Shown here: one piece after another, positions 14,797 through 23,110 of the stretch | Layout of the letters: each line of letters starts with the position of its first letter | How positions within the stretch are numbered: the stretch's first letter is position 1 | Source: RGIG6353 sp045653035 | GTDB taxonomy: Bacteria; Bacillota; Clostridia; Oscillospirales; SIG627 | DNA length: 64,000 nt | Reading direction: 5' to 3' | Assembly: GCA_045653035.1 (NCBI GenBank) | Contig: JAZOLO010000008.1 | Span: 1 to 64,000 of the forward strand | Notes under the pieces: generated by a model | What the model saw: the letters and a program-made list of their open reading frames with translations, nothing else | What the model was told of the DNA's origin: nothing | Database searches by the model: none | Made by a program: the position numbers and the translations under genes

Positions 14797-16071
14797 CTAT
14801 TCCCCTCTCACCTCGGCACTTCTTGCATGGGCATCAAGCCCCTCTTTTCTTGCAAAATACGCTACCTTATCCGCTACCTTTGAAAGTGCGTTTTCGGTAT
14901 AGTAGATTATCTGTGACTTCTTTACGAAATCGTCAACGCTGAGAGGAGACGAAAATCTCGCACTTCCGCTTGTGGGGAGTGTGTGATTTGGGCCTGCGAA
15001 GTAGTCTCCAAGTGCTTCAGGGGTATATTTACCCATGAAGATAGAGCCTGCGTGCTTGATCTTATCAAGGTAGTCGAAGGGATTGTCAACTGCAAGCTCC
15101 AGATGCTCGGGAGCTATTTCGTTAGCAATATCAATAGCAAGCATAAGGTTATTTTCCGCTACGATGATTTTCGCATTATTGTCAACCGATGCTCTTGCAA
15201 TCTCACTTCGAGGAAGAAGAGGAATCTGTATTTCTATCTCGTCGGATACCGCCTTCGCAAAATCGAAGCTGTCTGTGACGAGAACCGCAGTTGCCATTTT
15301 GTCATGCTCTGCCTGTGAAAGGAGATCCGCGGCAATATATTTGGGGTTACAGGTGGAGTCGGCAACAACGAGAATTTCACTGGGACCTGCTATCATGTCG
15401 ATAGAAACCTTGCCGAATACCTGCTTCTTTGCTTCGGCAACGTAGGCATTGCCCGGACCTACTATTTTGTCAACGGCAGGAACCGTTTCTGTGCCGTAGG
15501 CAAGAGCGGCAATAGCCTGTGCACCACCTGTCTTGAATATTCTGTCAACTCCTGCAATCTTTGCGGCTGCAAGAATTACGGGATTTACCTTACCGTCCTT
15601 CGAGGGTGGTGTTACCATAACGATCTCACGGCAGCCTGCGATTTTCGCAGGGATAGAGTCCATAAGAACGGTCGAAGGATATGCGGCAGTACCACCGGGT
15701 ACGTAGAGTCCTACCTTTTCAATGGGACTCACACGCTGTCCTGTAATTACTCCATCCTTATCGTTGATAAAGAAGCTGTTTGTTACCTGTTTCTTATGGA
15801 ATGCGGTGATATTCTCTGCCGCTTCCCCCAGTATTTCGATAAAGTTTTCGTCAATCGACAAAAAGGCTTCCTCTATTTCCTCGGCAGTTACCTCAAGGGC
15901 TGAAAGCTTTGCCTTATCGAACTTTTCCGCATAGTCGAAAAGTGCCTTGTCTCCGTTTTTTATAACGGTGGCAATTATTTCGGAAACTACTCCTTCAACG
16001 CCCCGTGATATATTATCACGGCGGTATATTTCACTGTTCGGGACGTCGCCGTACTTCATAATTTTAATCAT
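14797..16071 (-). CDS. hisD: histidinol dehydrogenase
   Basis: 424-aa NAD-dependent zinc enzyme converting histidinol to histidine in two oxidations. Signatures: LYVPGGTAAYPS, TPPSKDGKVNP, GPGNAYVAEAK, AGPSEILVVAD, the catalytic EIAPEHLEL and GPNHTLPTSG with the zinc His. The start overlaps the end of hisG by 8 bases; there is only a weak AGG-type site ahead of it, consistent with translational coupling. Confidence 0.96.
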   Translation of the reverse strand: MIKIMKYGDVPNSEIYRRDNISRGVEGVVSEIIATVIKNGDKALFDYAEKFDKAKLSALEVTAEEIEEAFLSIDENFIEILGEAAENITAFHKKQVTNSFFINDKDGVITGQRVSPIEKVGLYVPGGTAAYPSTVLMDSIPAKIAGCREIVMVTPPSKDGKVNPVILAAAKIAGVDRIFKTGGAQAIAALAYGTETVPAVDKIVGPGNAYVAEAKKQVFGKVSIDMIAGPSEILVVADSTCNPKYIAADLLSQAEHDKMATAVLVTDSFDFAKAVSDEIEIQIPLLPRSEIARASVDNNAKIIVAENNLMLAIDIANEIAPEHLELAVDNPFDYLDKIKHAGSIFMGKYTPEALGDYFAGPNHTLPTSGSARFSSPLSVDDFVKKSQIIYYTENALSKVADKVAYFARKEGLDAHARSAEVRGE

Positions 16072-16693
16072 CTGTTTTTACCTGTGCTTTCATTGAGTCA
16101 ACGATTTTTTCAATTTCCTCGGTCTTGAACTTAAAGCTTGCTTTATTGGCGATAAGTCTTGCACTAATGGGAACGACTGTCTCTACTACTTCAAGGTCAT
16201 TTTCACGAAGGGTAGTGCCTGTTTCCACTATATCAACAATAACGTCGGAAAGCCCGAGGATAGGCGCTATCTCTATTGAGCCGTTGAGCTTTATAATGTT
16301 GATATCACGGCAACGGGAGGCATAAAAGTTCTTTGCAATATTCACGAACTTGGTTGCTACCTTAAGAGTTTTTTCGTTGTCGTCGTAAAAGTCCTTCTTT
16401 GCTGCTACCGCCATACGGCATTTCCCGATATTAAGGTCGAGAAGCTCGTAAATCTCGGGAGAGTATTCAAGAAGGATATCCTTTCCCGCAACTCCTATAT
16501 CCGCCGCACCGCGTTCTACGTAAATGGAAACGTCGGAGGGCTTTACCCAGAAGTATCTTATCCCTTTTTCTTCGTTTTCAAATATGAGCTTACGGTTATT
16601 TTCGTGAATGGAGGGACACTCGTAACCTGCGTTTTCAAACATTGCAAGTACTTTTTCGCCAAGTCGTCCCTTGGGGAGTGCTATGTTTATCAT
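16064..16693 (-). CDS. hisG: ATP phosphoribosyltransferase, short form
   Basis: 209 aa, the short catalytic HisG lacking the C-terminal regulatory domain, which is why HisZ is needed. IALPKGRLGEKV at the N terminus and the PRPP loop SDVIVDIVETGTTLREN are visible. It performs the first committed step. GGAGG is 9 bases upstream of the start. Next to hisZ (1 base apart), as expected for the hetero-octameric enzyme. Confidence 0.95.
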   Translation of the reverse strand: MINIALPKGRLGEKVLAMFENAGYECPSIHENNRKLIFENEEKGIRYFWVKPSDVSIYVERGAADIGVAGKDILLEYSPEIYELLDLNIGKCRMAVAAKKDFYDDNEKTLKVATKFVNIAKNFYASRCRDINIIKLNGSIEIAPILGLSDVIVDIVETGTTLRENDLEVVETVVPISARLIANKASFKFKTEEIEKIVDSMKAQVKTDD

Positions 16694-16694
16694 T

Positions 16695-17795
16695 TTATTT
16701 TTCCTCCCCTATTTCTTCAAGTATTCTGTAACGGAGTTTATCGGGCACGTTCTTCTGTGCACTGACGGTAAAACCACCCTCTGTGAGAGTCTTTGCTCTG
16801 TCGAAAACCACTTTAGGTGAAGCGTTCTCTTTATAGAGAAGAAGCACGTCCACGTCATAACCTCTTTTTTCTGTATTAAGCTCTTCCAGAAGGTCGAGGT
16901 AGATAGCAAATCCCACAGCACCCGAGCGTCTCTTCATTCTCTCCATTAAGGCATCATACTGACCGCCTGCAAGAACACCCTCGGGTATTCCGCGAAGAAA
17001 TCCCTTGAACACTATTCCGTTATAATAATTCATATCGTTTATGACAGAGAAGTCGATCTTTATGCGGTCTGCAAACTCGGTTGCAGAAAGAAGTGCCGAG
17101 AGCTTTTCAAGCTCTGTTAGCGCCTTCTTTTCCTGATCGCTTTCACAGATTTCCGCAAGTGCCTTTATAACCTTTTCGGGCTTTCCGTAAAGGTCAATAA
17201 CCGAAAGGAGCTTATTTTCACTCTTTTCGTCAAGGGCATACTGACGGCAAAGGGAAACGGTCTCGTGCTTGTTCTTTTCGGTAACGAGACGTATGATTTC
17301 TTTCTTGAAAAATTCGTCCTTGCCCGTAGAGTCGAGAATAGCCTTGAAAACGCCCATGTGGGAAATATCAAGGGCAAAATCGGGGCTTATTGTATCAAGG
17401 CTCTTTGCCGCAAGGTACACTACCTCGAAAATATCATAAAGGTCAATATCTCCTATACATTCTAGTCCCGTTTGCATTATCTCTTTAAATCGGTGAGTTG
17501 AGCCCGATACTCTGTATACGTTTTCGTTATAATAAACCTTTTCCTTGCATCCTTCGGCATCAACGGTATTCTTTATAATGGAAAGAGTAACGTCAGGCTT
17601 GAGAGCAAGGAGTGTGCCGTTGGTGTCGTTAAAGGTTATGACTGCATCGGAAACGAGAAAGTCCTTGTTTCTAAGATAGAGGTCATACTCCTCGAATTTA
17701 CTCATTTTGAACGGAAGGTATCCGTATTGTTTATAAAGTGAGCGAAGTGCAAAAACAGCTTTTTCTTCGCTTTTCAAAAGGTCCTTTTCTTTCAC
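16695..17795 (-). CDS. hisZ: ATP phosphoribosyltransferase regulatory subunit
   Basis: 366-aa paralogue of histidyl-tRNA synthetase core that activates short HisG and confers histidine feedback. The class II motif 2-like segment (KEIMQTGLECIG) and motif 3-like AGGQYDALMER region are visible while the HisRS anticodon domain is reduced. The start is a GTG overlapping the hisR stop (GTGA) with GGAGGAAG upstream. Distinguished from HisRS by length and operon context. Confidence 0.92.
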   Translation of the reverse strand: MKEKDLLKSEEKAVFALRSLYKQYGYLPFKMSKFEEYDLYLRNKDFLVSDAVITFNDTNGTLLALKPDVTLSIIKNTVDAEGCKEKVYYNENVYRVSGSTHRFKEIMQTGLECIGDIDLYDIFEVVYLAAKSLDTISPDFALDISHMGVFKAILDSTGKDEFFKKEIIRLVTEKNKHETVSLCRQYALDEKSENKLLSVIDLYGKPEKVIKALAEICESDQEKKALTELEKLSALLSATEFADRIKIDFSVINDMNYYNGIVFKGFLRGIPEGVLAGGQYDALMERMKRRSGAVGFAIYLDLLEELNTEKRGYDVDVLLLYKENASPKVVFDRAKTLTEGGFTVSAQKNVPDKLRYRILEEIGEEK

Positions 17796-18085
17796 TTGTC
17801 TTCCTCCGAAAGTTTTTCGAGAACTTTTTTATATCCGCCCGAGCCGTATTCAAGGCATTTATTTACACGGCTGATAGTGGCAGTGCTCATTCCCGTCGTT
17901 CTGCTTACCACAACGTAATTCTCACCGTTTTTTAGCATTTCTGCCGCCTTAAAGCGTTGAGATATGTCAAGAATCTCCTTTACCGTACAGGCATCTTCAA
18001 AAAAATTATAGCAATCCTCCATAGTTTCAAGAGTCAGAATTGCTTGAAAAAGCCTGTCCACCTCGGGTGTATGAAGTTTATCCAT
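17792..18085 (-). CDS. hisR: TrpR-like repressor, YerC/HisR family
   Basis: 97-aa all-helical TrpR-superfamily protein. The HTH lies around EILDISQRFKAAEML and VVSRTTGMSTATISRVNKCL. A member of the YerC/YecD group has been described as the histidine-operon repressor HisR in Firmicutes, and here it is the first gene of the his operon, directly after a promoter with an adjacent TTTAGC-N10-GCTAAA palindrome. Autoregulation and histidine as co-repressor are the natural reading (inference). Confidence 0.85.
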   Translation of the reverse strand: MDKLHTPEVDRLFQAILTLETMEDCYNFFEDACTVKEILDISQRFKAAEMLKNGENYVVVSRTTGMSTATISRVNKCLEYGSGGYKKVLEKLSEEDK

Positions 18086-18101
18086 TTTTATTCTCCTTCA
18101 C

Positions 18102-18123
18102 TTTAGCACTTTACTACGCTAAA
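18102..18123. promoter_or_regulatory. candidate HisR operator
   Basis: Palindrome TTTAGC-N10-GCTAAA abutting the -10 box and covering the transcription start of the his operon. It is the only clear inverted repeat in the leader; no T-box or attenuator structure is seen in the short 5' UTR. Confidence 0.65.
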
Positions 18124-18151
18124 TTATAATACTATTACTACCCTTTGTCAA
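18123..18151 (-). promoter_or_regulatory. his operon promoter
   Basis: Minus-strand TTGACA, 17 bp, TATAAT: full consensus at both boxes, with the candidate HisR operator directly downstream. This single promoter can drive all eleven genes, since intergenic gaps do not exceed 2 bases. Confidence 0.8.
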
Positions 18152-18190
18152 GAGGTTTTAACAAAAAAACGAAAGGAATTTCAAATCCTT

Positions 18191-18382
18191 TCAGTTTTGT
18201 TTTCTTACTGTTTTATATTCGTCATAAAGCTGGAAGTACGGGCAAGAATCGAAGGAGCTTTCCATGTATTTCACATACTCGTCCTCATCTAGAGATACCA
18301 TGCACACGTTAGCACCTACCTCATCGTCGTACACAAAATTAAGACAGGTTTCGCAGTTGGTTACGATTTTCTTTTTCGTCAT
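18191..18382 (-). CDS. small four-cysteine protein, DUF6472-like
   Basis: 63 aa starting at the ATG at 18382, which has GAGGTG six bases upstream; an earlier in-frame start lacks a site. Cys residues in NCETCLNFVYDDE, NVCMVSLDEDEY and DSCPYFQ and the tail YDEYKTVRKQ match my memory of the DUF6472 family of Clostridia. The CxxC plus two Cys pattern suggests a bound zinc. Function unknown. Confidence 0.65.
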   Translation of the reverse strand: MTKKKIVTNCETCLNFVYDDEVGANVCMVSLDEDEYVKYMESSFDSCPYFQLYDEYKTVRKQN

Positions 18383-18439
18383 AATAACACCTCGGTTATA
18401 TTTTAGCACAATGCCTTATAAAGTCAATACACTTTTTGG

Positions 18440-18468
18440 TTGACAGAGGCTTTTTCCTGTGATAAAAT
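18440..18468 (+). promoter_or_regulatory. bioY-birA promoter
   Basis: TTGACA (18440-18445), 17 bp, TAAAAT (18463-18468), 18 bp before the bioY start. No BirA-type long palindrome is present, consistent with the ligase here lacking a DNA-binding domain. Confidence 0.7.
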
Positions 18469-18486
18469 TAAAAAGAGGTGAGAAAT

Positions 18487-19014
18487 ATGACGAAAGCAAG
18501 AAGAATTACACGAATAGCACTTTCAGTAGTTTTGCTGACACTGGGTGCGCTTATTATAATTCCACGTTCCGCACCCCCTCTTACTTTTCAGCTTCTCTGT
18601 CTTTTCATCACTTCGTCACTCCTCTCTCCCCAAGACGCTTTTCTCACCGCTCTTATATATCTTTTACTTGGTGCGGTAGGCGTGCCTGTTTTTTCGGGCT
18701 TCACCTCGGGATTCGGTATTCTTTTCGGGGTTAGCGGAGGTTTTCTTATCTCTTTCCCCTTTATTTCGTTGTTTATCTCTTACTTCATAAAAAAGTTTGC
18801 CAAGACCTTTATCCCTCGTTTTACAGTATTTTTTATCGCTACACTCATTTCTTATGTTTTCGCGTTCCTTTGGATAGTCATTACAAAAGCAGTTGACGCA
18901 AGTGCAGGTGCTATACTTATGAACTACGTGATTTGTTTCTTGCCCTTCGACCTTCTTAAATGTGCTCTTGCTCCCTTTATCATAAAAAAGCTTGAAGGGA
19001 TTATAAAGCAATGA
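18487..19014 (+). CDS. bioY: biotin ECF transporter S component BioY
   Basis: 175-aa membrane protein with about six hydrophobic segments and BioY-type features: PLTFQLLCLFITSSLLSP and the Gly-rich FTSGFGILFGVSGGF. The true start is the ATG at 18487, 7 bases after AGAGGTG; a GTG at 18478 lies inside that site. It overlaps the biotin ligase gene by 4 bases, joining biotin capture with biotin attachment. EcfA/T partners must be encoded elsewhere. Confidence 0.9.
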   Translation: MTKARRITRIALSVVLLTLGALIIIPRSAPPLTFQLLCLFITSSLLSPQDAFLTALIYLLLGAVGVPVFSGFTSGFGILFGVSGGFLISFPFISLFISYFIKKFAKTFIPRFTVFFIATLISYVFAFLWIVITKAVDASAGAILMNYVICFLPFDLLKCALAPFIIKKLEGIIKQ

Positions 19015-19730
19015 ATTTTAATATAACACGCTTCAAGGTGCTTGATTCAACAAGCACCTATCTTAAAGCCCTTGCCGAAAAAGGTGAAAAAGAGGGTGCG
19101 GTAATTGTTGCCGATGGTCAAACCATGGGTCGGGGAAGATGCGGAAAAAGCTTTTTTTCTCCCGAAGGTACGGGACTTTATATGAGTTTGCTATTAAAGC
19201 CTGCTCTCCCACCCGACAAAGCACTATTTATCACAACGGCGGCGGCAGTTGCAGTCTGCCGTGCCATCGAAGCTTTATATCCACACAAGGCTAAAATCAA
19301 GTGGGTAAACGACGTTTATATAAACGATAAAAAGGTAGCGGGAATTCTCACCGAAGCGTCCTACAATTTGGATGGGAGTATTAAATACGTTGTCCTCGGT
19401 ATAGGTGTAAACATATGTACCGATAACTTTCCGAATGAGATAGGAGACATTGCAATATCTCTTGGAAAAGAAGACCTTAGAGAATCACTTCTCATGGAAA
19501 TTCTTTCTGAATTTTCTTTGCTATATGAGGCGTTGCCATCTATTTCGTTTTTTGAAGAATACAAGAGCCGTTCTATCTTGATAGGACGTGAAATTGAAAT
19601 ACTGGGAGAAAAGAGCACGTTTGGTACTGCTGTTGATATTGACGGTGAGTGTCATCTTGTAGTGAAGCTCGGCACAGGAGAAACGATTTCTCTCACATCA
19701 GGAGAGGTTTCAACAAAATTGAAAAAGTAG
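19011..19730 (+). CDS. birA: biotin-[acetyl-CoA-carboxylase] ligase, monofunctional
   Basis: 239-aa biotin protein ligase. STSTYLK, the adenylate loop GRGRCGKSFFSP and the KWVNDVYIND and GIGVNIC motifs are present. There is no N-terminal winged-helix domain, so unlike the bifunctional BirA it cannot repress transcription directly. A C-terminal SH3-like domain closes the protein. The stop codon lies inside the stem of its terminator. Confidence 0.93.
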   Translation: MNFNITRFKVLDSTSTYLKALAEKGEKEGAVIVADGQTMGRGRCGKSFFSPEGTGLYMSLLLKPALPPDKALFITTAAAVAVCRAIEALYPHKAKIKWVNDVYINDKKVAGILTEASYNLDGSIKYVVLGIGVNICTDNFPNEIGDIAISLGKEDLRESLLMEILSEFSLLYEALPSISFFEEYKSRSILIGREIEILGEKSTFGTAVDIDGECHLVVKLGTGETISLTSGEVSTKLKK

Positions 19731-19760
19731 TCGGATTTACCGACTACTTTTTCAATTTTT
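19722..19760 (+). terminator. terminator after birA
   Basis: Perfect 13-bp stem (19722-19734 with 19740-19752) with a 5-nt loop and a T-rich tail; the stop codon TAG of birA lies in the left arm. Confidence 0.85.
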
Positions 19761-19778
19761 ATTTAATTACTATTACAA

Positions 19779-20171
19779 TCATGGAGAGTCAAGCATGAAA
19801 GTTTTTCGTCTTTCTTCAAGGTGTCTTTTCATAGCGTCGAAGGACCTTTCGCTTATAACGTGCTCTATTCTGCAAGCATCGTCAGCTGCTGTCTTCTCAT
19901 CAACACCAAGCGCCACAAGCAACGTGGTTATTATGGTGTGTCTTTCGTATATTTTGTGTGCCGCTTCTATTCCTGCATCGGTAAGGGTAATATAGCCTTC
20001 ATCATCCGCCACAACGTAACCGCCCTGCTTCAAAAGACCTATGGCACGGCTTACACTGGGTTTAGAGTATCCCATATATTCACTTATGTCCACAGAACGC
20101 ACTGCTTTCATTTTCTTTGTCAGAACGTATATGGTTTCAAGATACATTTCTCCTGATTCCTGAAGTGACAT
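19779..20171 (-). CDS. MntR/DtxR-family metal-dependent repressor
   Basis: 130 aa. N-terminal winged helix (SGEMYLETIYVLTKK, RSVDISEYMGYSKPSVSRAIGLL) followed by the dimerisation/metal domain with HTIITTLLVALGV and RIEHVIS. Candidate metal ligands are the Glu/Asp/His set in EHVISE. The start at 20171 is set by GGAGG, 8 bases upstream; earlier in-frame codons have no site. No manganese or iron transporter lies next to it. Whether it senses Mn or Fe cannot be told. Confidence 0.85.
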   Translation of the reverse strand: MSLQESGEMYLETIYVLTKKMKAVRSVDISEYMGYSKPSVSRAIGLLKQGGYVVADDEGYITLTDAGIEAAHKIYERHTIITTLLVALGVDEKTAADDACRIEHVISERSFDAMKRHLEERRKTFMLDSP

Positions 20172-20234
20172 TCTATCCCCTCCTCCAAAATCATTATAGC
20201 ACAAAAATTTAAAAATGCAACACGACAACGACTT

Positions 20235-20522
20235 TTATTTCGACTTGCAATAAGCCTGTATTGCGAGGCTCATATAAAGAGCAGTTCCCTCTCCGAAAAC
20301 ATCTATTTTCTCTCTGAAATCGTCACCCGCATACATGGAGCCGAGTGCTTCAAGAAGCTCGTCGGTACACTCATAGTAATTTGCTGTCATAAATTTCTGC
20401 CACTTTTTCACAAGTGCTTTTACTTCAAGAGAATCAGTAGAAACTCCTAAGTTTTTATAATCTACAAACTCATAAACTATATCGGCAAGACCATCGTCAA
20501 AACCGTGATTATCTCTTTTCAT
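20235..20522 (-). CDS. free-standing TipAS-type ligand-binding domain protein
   Basis: 95 aa. The core NYYECTDELLEALGSMYAGDDFREKIDVFGEGTALYMSLAI follows the TipAS antibiotic-recognition domain pattern (helix with YxC, LGxMY, ID.FGEGTA). In TipA this domain follows a MerR HTH; here there is no HTH in the gene or directly upstream, so the protein should bind a ligand without binding DNA. It may be a drug-sequestering protein like the short TipAS product of Streptomyces, or a remnant of a MerR regulator. It has its own start and spacing as an independent gene. Confidence 0.7.
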   Translation of the reverse strand: MKRDNHGFDDGLADIVYEFVDYKNLGVSTDSLEVKALVKKWQKFMTANYYECTDELLEALGSMYAGDDFREKIDVFGEGTALYMSLAIQAYCKSK

Positions 20523-20597
20523 AGTGTTTGTCCTCCGTTACATCACTTACATTTTAGCACATAAAAATTTTAATTCAATGGTTTTTGAAAATAAAGT

Positions 20598-20626
20598 TTG
20601 AAATATTCAAACTTTTATGCTATAAT
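20598..20626 (+). promoter_or_regulatory. promoter of the 20653 lipoprotein gene
   Basis: TTGAAA, 17 bp, TATAAT, 27 bp before the start codon. Confidence 0.65.
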
Positions 20627-20652
20627 TTTTTTGATAAAAGGAGGTAACACAC

Positions 20653-21399
20653 ATGAAAAAACTGATGTATTTAATTGTTTCTGTTATTTTTGCCGTTATT
20701 GCCCTTTCGGGCTGTTCCGATACAGTCACTGATATAGAGGAAAGCTTTGAATATGATTTGGTGCTCCGTATGCCAAAAGGTGCGGTCATCGGCGATGATT
20801 TTACGGCATCTGACGTTACCTCGCCTTATTACGACGAGTATCATATTACTGCCACCTCGGAAGATGACGTTATGATACTTAATGCGGAAGGTGATTATTT
20901 TGAGTCCTTTGAAATCACCTTAAATCCCGATATAAAAAGTCTTGACTGTACCTCGTCGGCGGTTTTGAAGAATGGAGAGGAGAAAAAAATCGTTGATGCC
21001 GCGGCAACTTACATTATAGGACTTTATTATGCCGCACAAAACAGTGAAAAGGATATCCCTCTTGACAGTTATCTTTTCTCAGGAATTTCAAATGAAACAA
21101 AGGAAAAGCTTGAAGAATATTACGGTCTTATAAAGTCTTCATTTGCTTCTCTTGACGAAGACGGAAGCGTCGATTCCCACGGAATGTATGACCTTATGTT
21201 TTCGGACTTTTTCGGAAACGTTACAAAAAACAATAACGGCACATTTACAGCAAACGTTACGCTTTCCTATTCATACATTTTCAAGCACCCCGATAATGAG
21301 GATAAAAACGTATTTACTGATATAACTATCAAGATTGATTTAACAAGAGAAAACGGAAAATGGGTAGTTATTGACCTTGATAATCCTTTGATAATATAA
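20653..21399 (+). CDS. lipoprotein, function unknown
   Basis: 248 aa with a clear lipoprotein signal (MKKLMYLIV... LSGC, lipid Cys at about residue 21). The mature part is acidic and soluble; the stretch from about residue 110 contains alternating beta segments (NNGTFTANVTLSYSYIF, NVFTDITIKIDLTRENGKWVVIDLD) that resemble small NTF2-like or DUF5105-like surface proteins of Clostridia, but I do not assign a family. AAAAGGAGG precedes the start. Monocistronic, between its own promoter and terminator. Confidence 0.65.
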   Translation: MKKLMYLIVSVIFAVIALSGCSDTVTDIEESFEYDLVLRMPKGAVIGDDFTASDVTSPYYDEYHITATSEDDVMILNAEGDYFESFEITLNPDIKSLDCTSSAVLKNGEEKKIVDAAATYIIGLYYAAQNSEKDIPLDSYLFSGISNETKEKLEEYYGLIKSSFASLDEDGSVDSHGMYDLMFSDFFGNVTKNNNGTFTANVTLSYSYIFKHPDNEDKNVFTDITIKIDLTRENGKWVVIDLDNPLII

Positions 21400-21404
21400 A
21401 AATT

Positions 21405-21434
21405 AAAACGGCAGATTAGTTTCTGCCGTTTTTT
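21405..21434. terminator. bidirectional terminator between lipoprotein and MocR genes
   Basis: Perfect 11-bp stem (21405-21415 with 21422-21432) followed by T-runs on both strands. The end of the MocR-like gene (21416) lies within the hairpin. Confidence 0.8.
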
Positions 21435-22504
21435 TCTCGTCTTCGTTTTCTGCGTACAGAATTTATATGTCTTTCAAATGAACCTTCCGAAATCAGCTTT
21501 GATATAAGATACTGTTCAAAGGTTGGTACTGTGCATGAATAAAATCCAAGCTTTTTTTCAAACTCATCGAAAAGCTTTTCGGGAAGCACCATATAAGCAA
21601 CTCTTAGCGATGAAGATATAGTCTTAGAAAATGTATTTATATAAATAACGTTTTCGTGATTTGAAAGAGAAAAAAGTGTTTCCTCGGGTTTACTCAGCGG
21701 TGTAAATTCTGACTCAAAGTCGTCCTCAACAATAAAAGACGATGTCCGTTCTGCCCATTTTATGTATTCATATCGTTTTGAGGGCGTTGCAGTAACTCCG
21801 CTGGGGAAGCTCCTGTAAGGAGTTATGTGAAGAACGTTTGCTTTGGTACGCTTAAGCTCGGAGGTAGCAATGCCGTCTGCTCCCAGCTTAAGGTGGTCAA
21901 GCTTCACCCCCTTGGCACGATATACCTGCTCTATCTTCATATATGACGGGTCTTCTATTCCCCATATTTTATCATGCCCCAAAAGCTCAACGATGAGTCC
22001 GTACAAGTATTCGGCACCCGAGCCGATAATTATTCTGCTATAAGGAACTTTTATTCCTCGGCTTCTGTAAAGATGTCCTGAAATCGAATTTCTAAGTTCT
22101 TTTAAGCCGTAATTTTCAGTTTTTTGAAGTATAATATCTCCTTTTTGTGAAATTACGCTTCTTACCGCCTTTGCAAATACTGAAAAAGGAAAGGAAACGT
22201 TATCACTCGGTAAAGTTTCTCTAAAATCTTTTATTTCCTCGTCAGGTACTCTAAAGGTATCCTTTTCAAGATAAATGACAAAATATCCGCTTCTCTGTCT
22301 TGCTTCAATATATCCCTCGTCTGAAAGTAAGCCGTAGGCATGTTCTACAGTAATCACACTATAGCCCGTTCTATCAGATAAGGCTCTTTTGGAAGGAAGC
22401 TTTTCACCATTTTTATATACTCCCTTTACTATGTCTCCTCTGATTTTTTCGTAAAGTAACACATATGCAGGCTTTGTAATTACTTTATCTCTGTTACGTT
22501 TCAT
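21416..22504 (-). CDS. MocR/PdxR-type regulator (GntR HTH fused to aminotransferase-like domain), C-terminally short
   Basis: 362 aa. The GntR winged helix spans about residues 10-75 (LYEKIRGDIVKGVY, LPSKRALSDRTGYS), then a fold-type I aminotransferase-like domain with ENYGLKELRNSIS, GSGAEYLYGLIVEL, EDPSYMKIE, EDDFESEF and the PLP-lysine region NTFSKTISSSLRVAYMVLP. Family members usually have 450-480 residues; this one stops at RHINSVRRKRRREKNGRN inside a terminator hairpin, so the last hundred residues are missing. It is divergent from an ECF S-component gene, the classical place of a PdxR controlling vitamin B6 uptake (inference). Confidence 0.82.
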   Translation of the reverse strand: MKRNRDKVITKPAYVLLYEKIRGDIVKGVYKNGEKLPSKRALSDRTGYSVITVEHAYGLLSDEGYIEARQRSGYFVIYLEKDTFRVPDEEIKDFRETLPSDNVSFPFSVFAKAVRSVISQKGDIILQKTENYGLKELRNSISGHLYRSRGIKVPYSRIIIGSGAEYLYGLIVELLGHDKIWGIEDPSYMKIEQVYRAKGVKLDHLKLGADGIATSELKRTKANVLHITPYRSFPSGVTATPSKRYEYIKWAERTSSFIVEDDFESEFTPLSKPEETLFSLSNHENVIYINTFSKTISSSLRVAYMVLPEKLFDEFEKKLGFYSCTVPTFEQYLISKLISEGSFERHINSVRRKRRREKNGRN

Positions 22505-22554
22505 CTGGTATTATAAAAAACTCCTGTTTTGGTTATTTTAATATATTCAGTTGT

Positions 22555-22574
22555 ATTGTATACTCTTTATTGTA
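22555..22574. promoter_or_regulatory. candidate MocR binding site in the divergent region
   Basis: Direct repeat ATTGTA at 22555-22560 and 22569-22574 in the 95-bp divergent region. MocR-type regulators commonly bind direct repeats; the assignment is positional only. Confidence 0.35.
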
Positions 22575-22599
22575 AAAAGTCAATAGGAGTTTTTTTATT

Positions 22600-23091
22600 A
22601 TGAATTCTACAAAAAGAATTATAACTGCTGCCATGCTTGCAGCCCTTACCTTTATCGCAACTATAGTAATAAAAATACCGTCTCCCCTTAACGGATACTT
22701 AAATTTAGGAGATTCACTGGTTTTACTCACAGGCTCTCTCCTTTCACCAACACTTGCTTTTCTTGCCGCTGGAATAGGCTCGGCAATGGCAGATGCCGTT
22801 TCAGGATTTTTCATATATATCCCCGCTACGTTTATTATAAAAGGTGTTATGGCACTTCTTGTTTCTTTGATTATGAAACACTCTAAAGGAAAAAAACTTC
22901 TTTCAAAAATTATAGGTGGCGTTTTAGCGGAAATAATCATGGTTGCGGGCTACTACATATTTGAAGGCTTCCTTTATGGGTTTGGTGCTTCGATGATAAA
23001 TATTATTCCAAACGCACTGCAGGGAATTGTCGGTTTTATTATTGGAATGATACTTGTTAAGCTTTTTTACAAATACAGAATTACAAATTGA
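22600..23091 (+). CDS. ECF transporter S component, probably vitamin B6 type
   Basis: 163-aa membrane protein with about five or six hydrophobic segments; TAAMLAALTFIATIVIKIPSP and YLNLGDSLVLLTGSLLSP are typical of the ECF S-component fold. Substrate is not encoded in an obvious motif. The divergent MocR/PdxR-like regulator suggests pyridoxine or a related B6 vitamer (inference). AGGAG lies 10 bases upstream of the start. Confidence 0.78.
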   Translation: MNSTKRIITAAMLAALTFIATIVIKIPSPLNGYLNLGDSLVLLTGSLLSPTLAFLAAGIGSAMADAVSGFFIYIPATFIIKGVMALLVSLIMKHSKGKKLLSKIIGGVLAEIIMVAGYYIFEGFLYGFGASMINIIPNALQGIVGFIIGMILVKLFYKYRITN

Positions 23092-23110
23092 AAAAATAAT
23101 AAATATATAA

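Noticed and set aside
17792..18123. T-box or attenuator before the his operon
   Set aside because: The 5' UTR is too short and lacks a specifier loop, T-box sequence or leader peptide; the palindrome explains control better.
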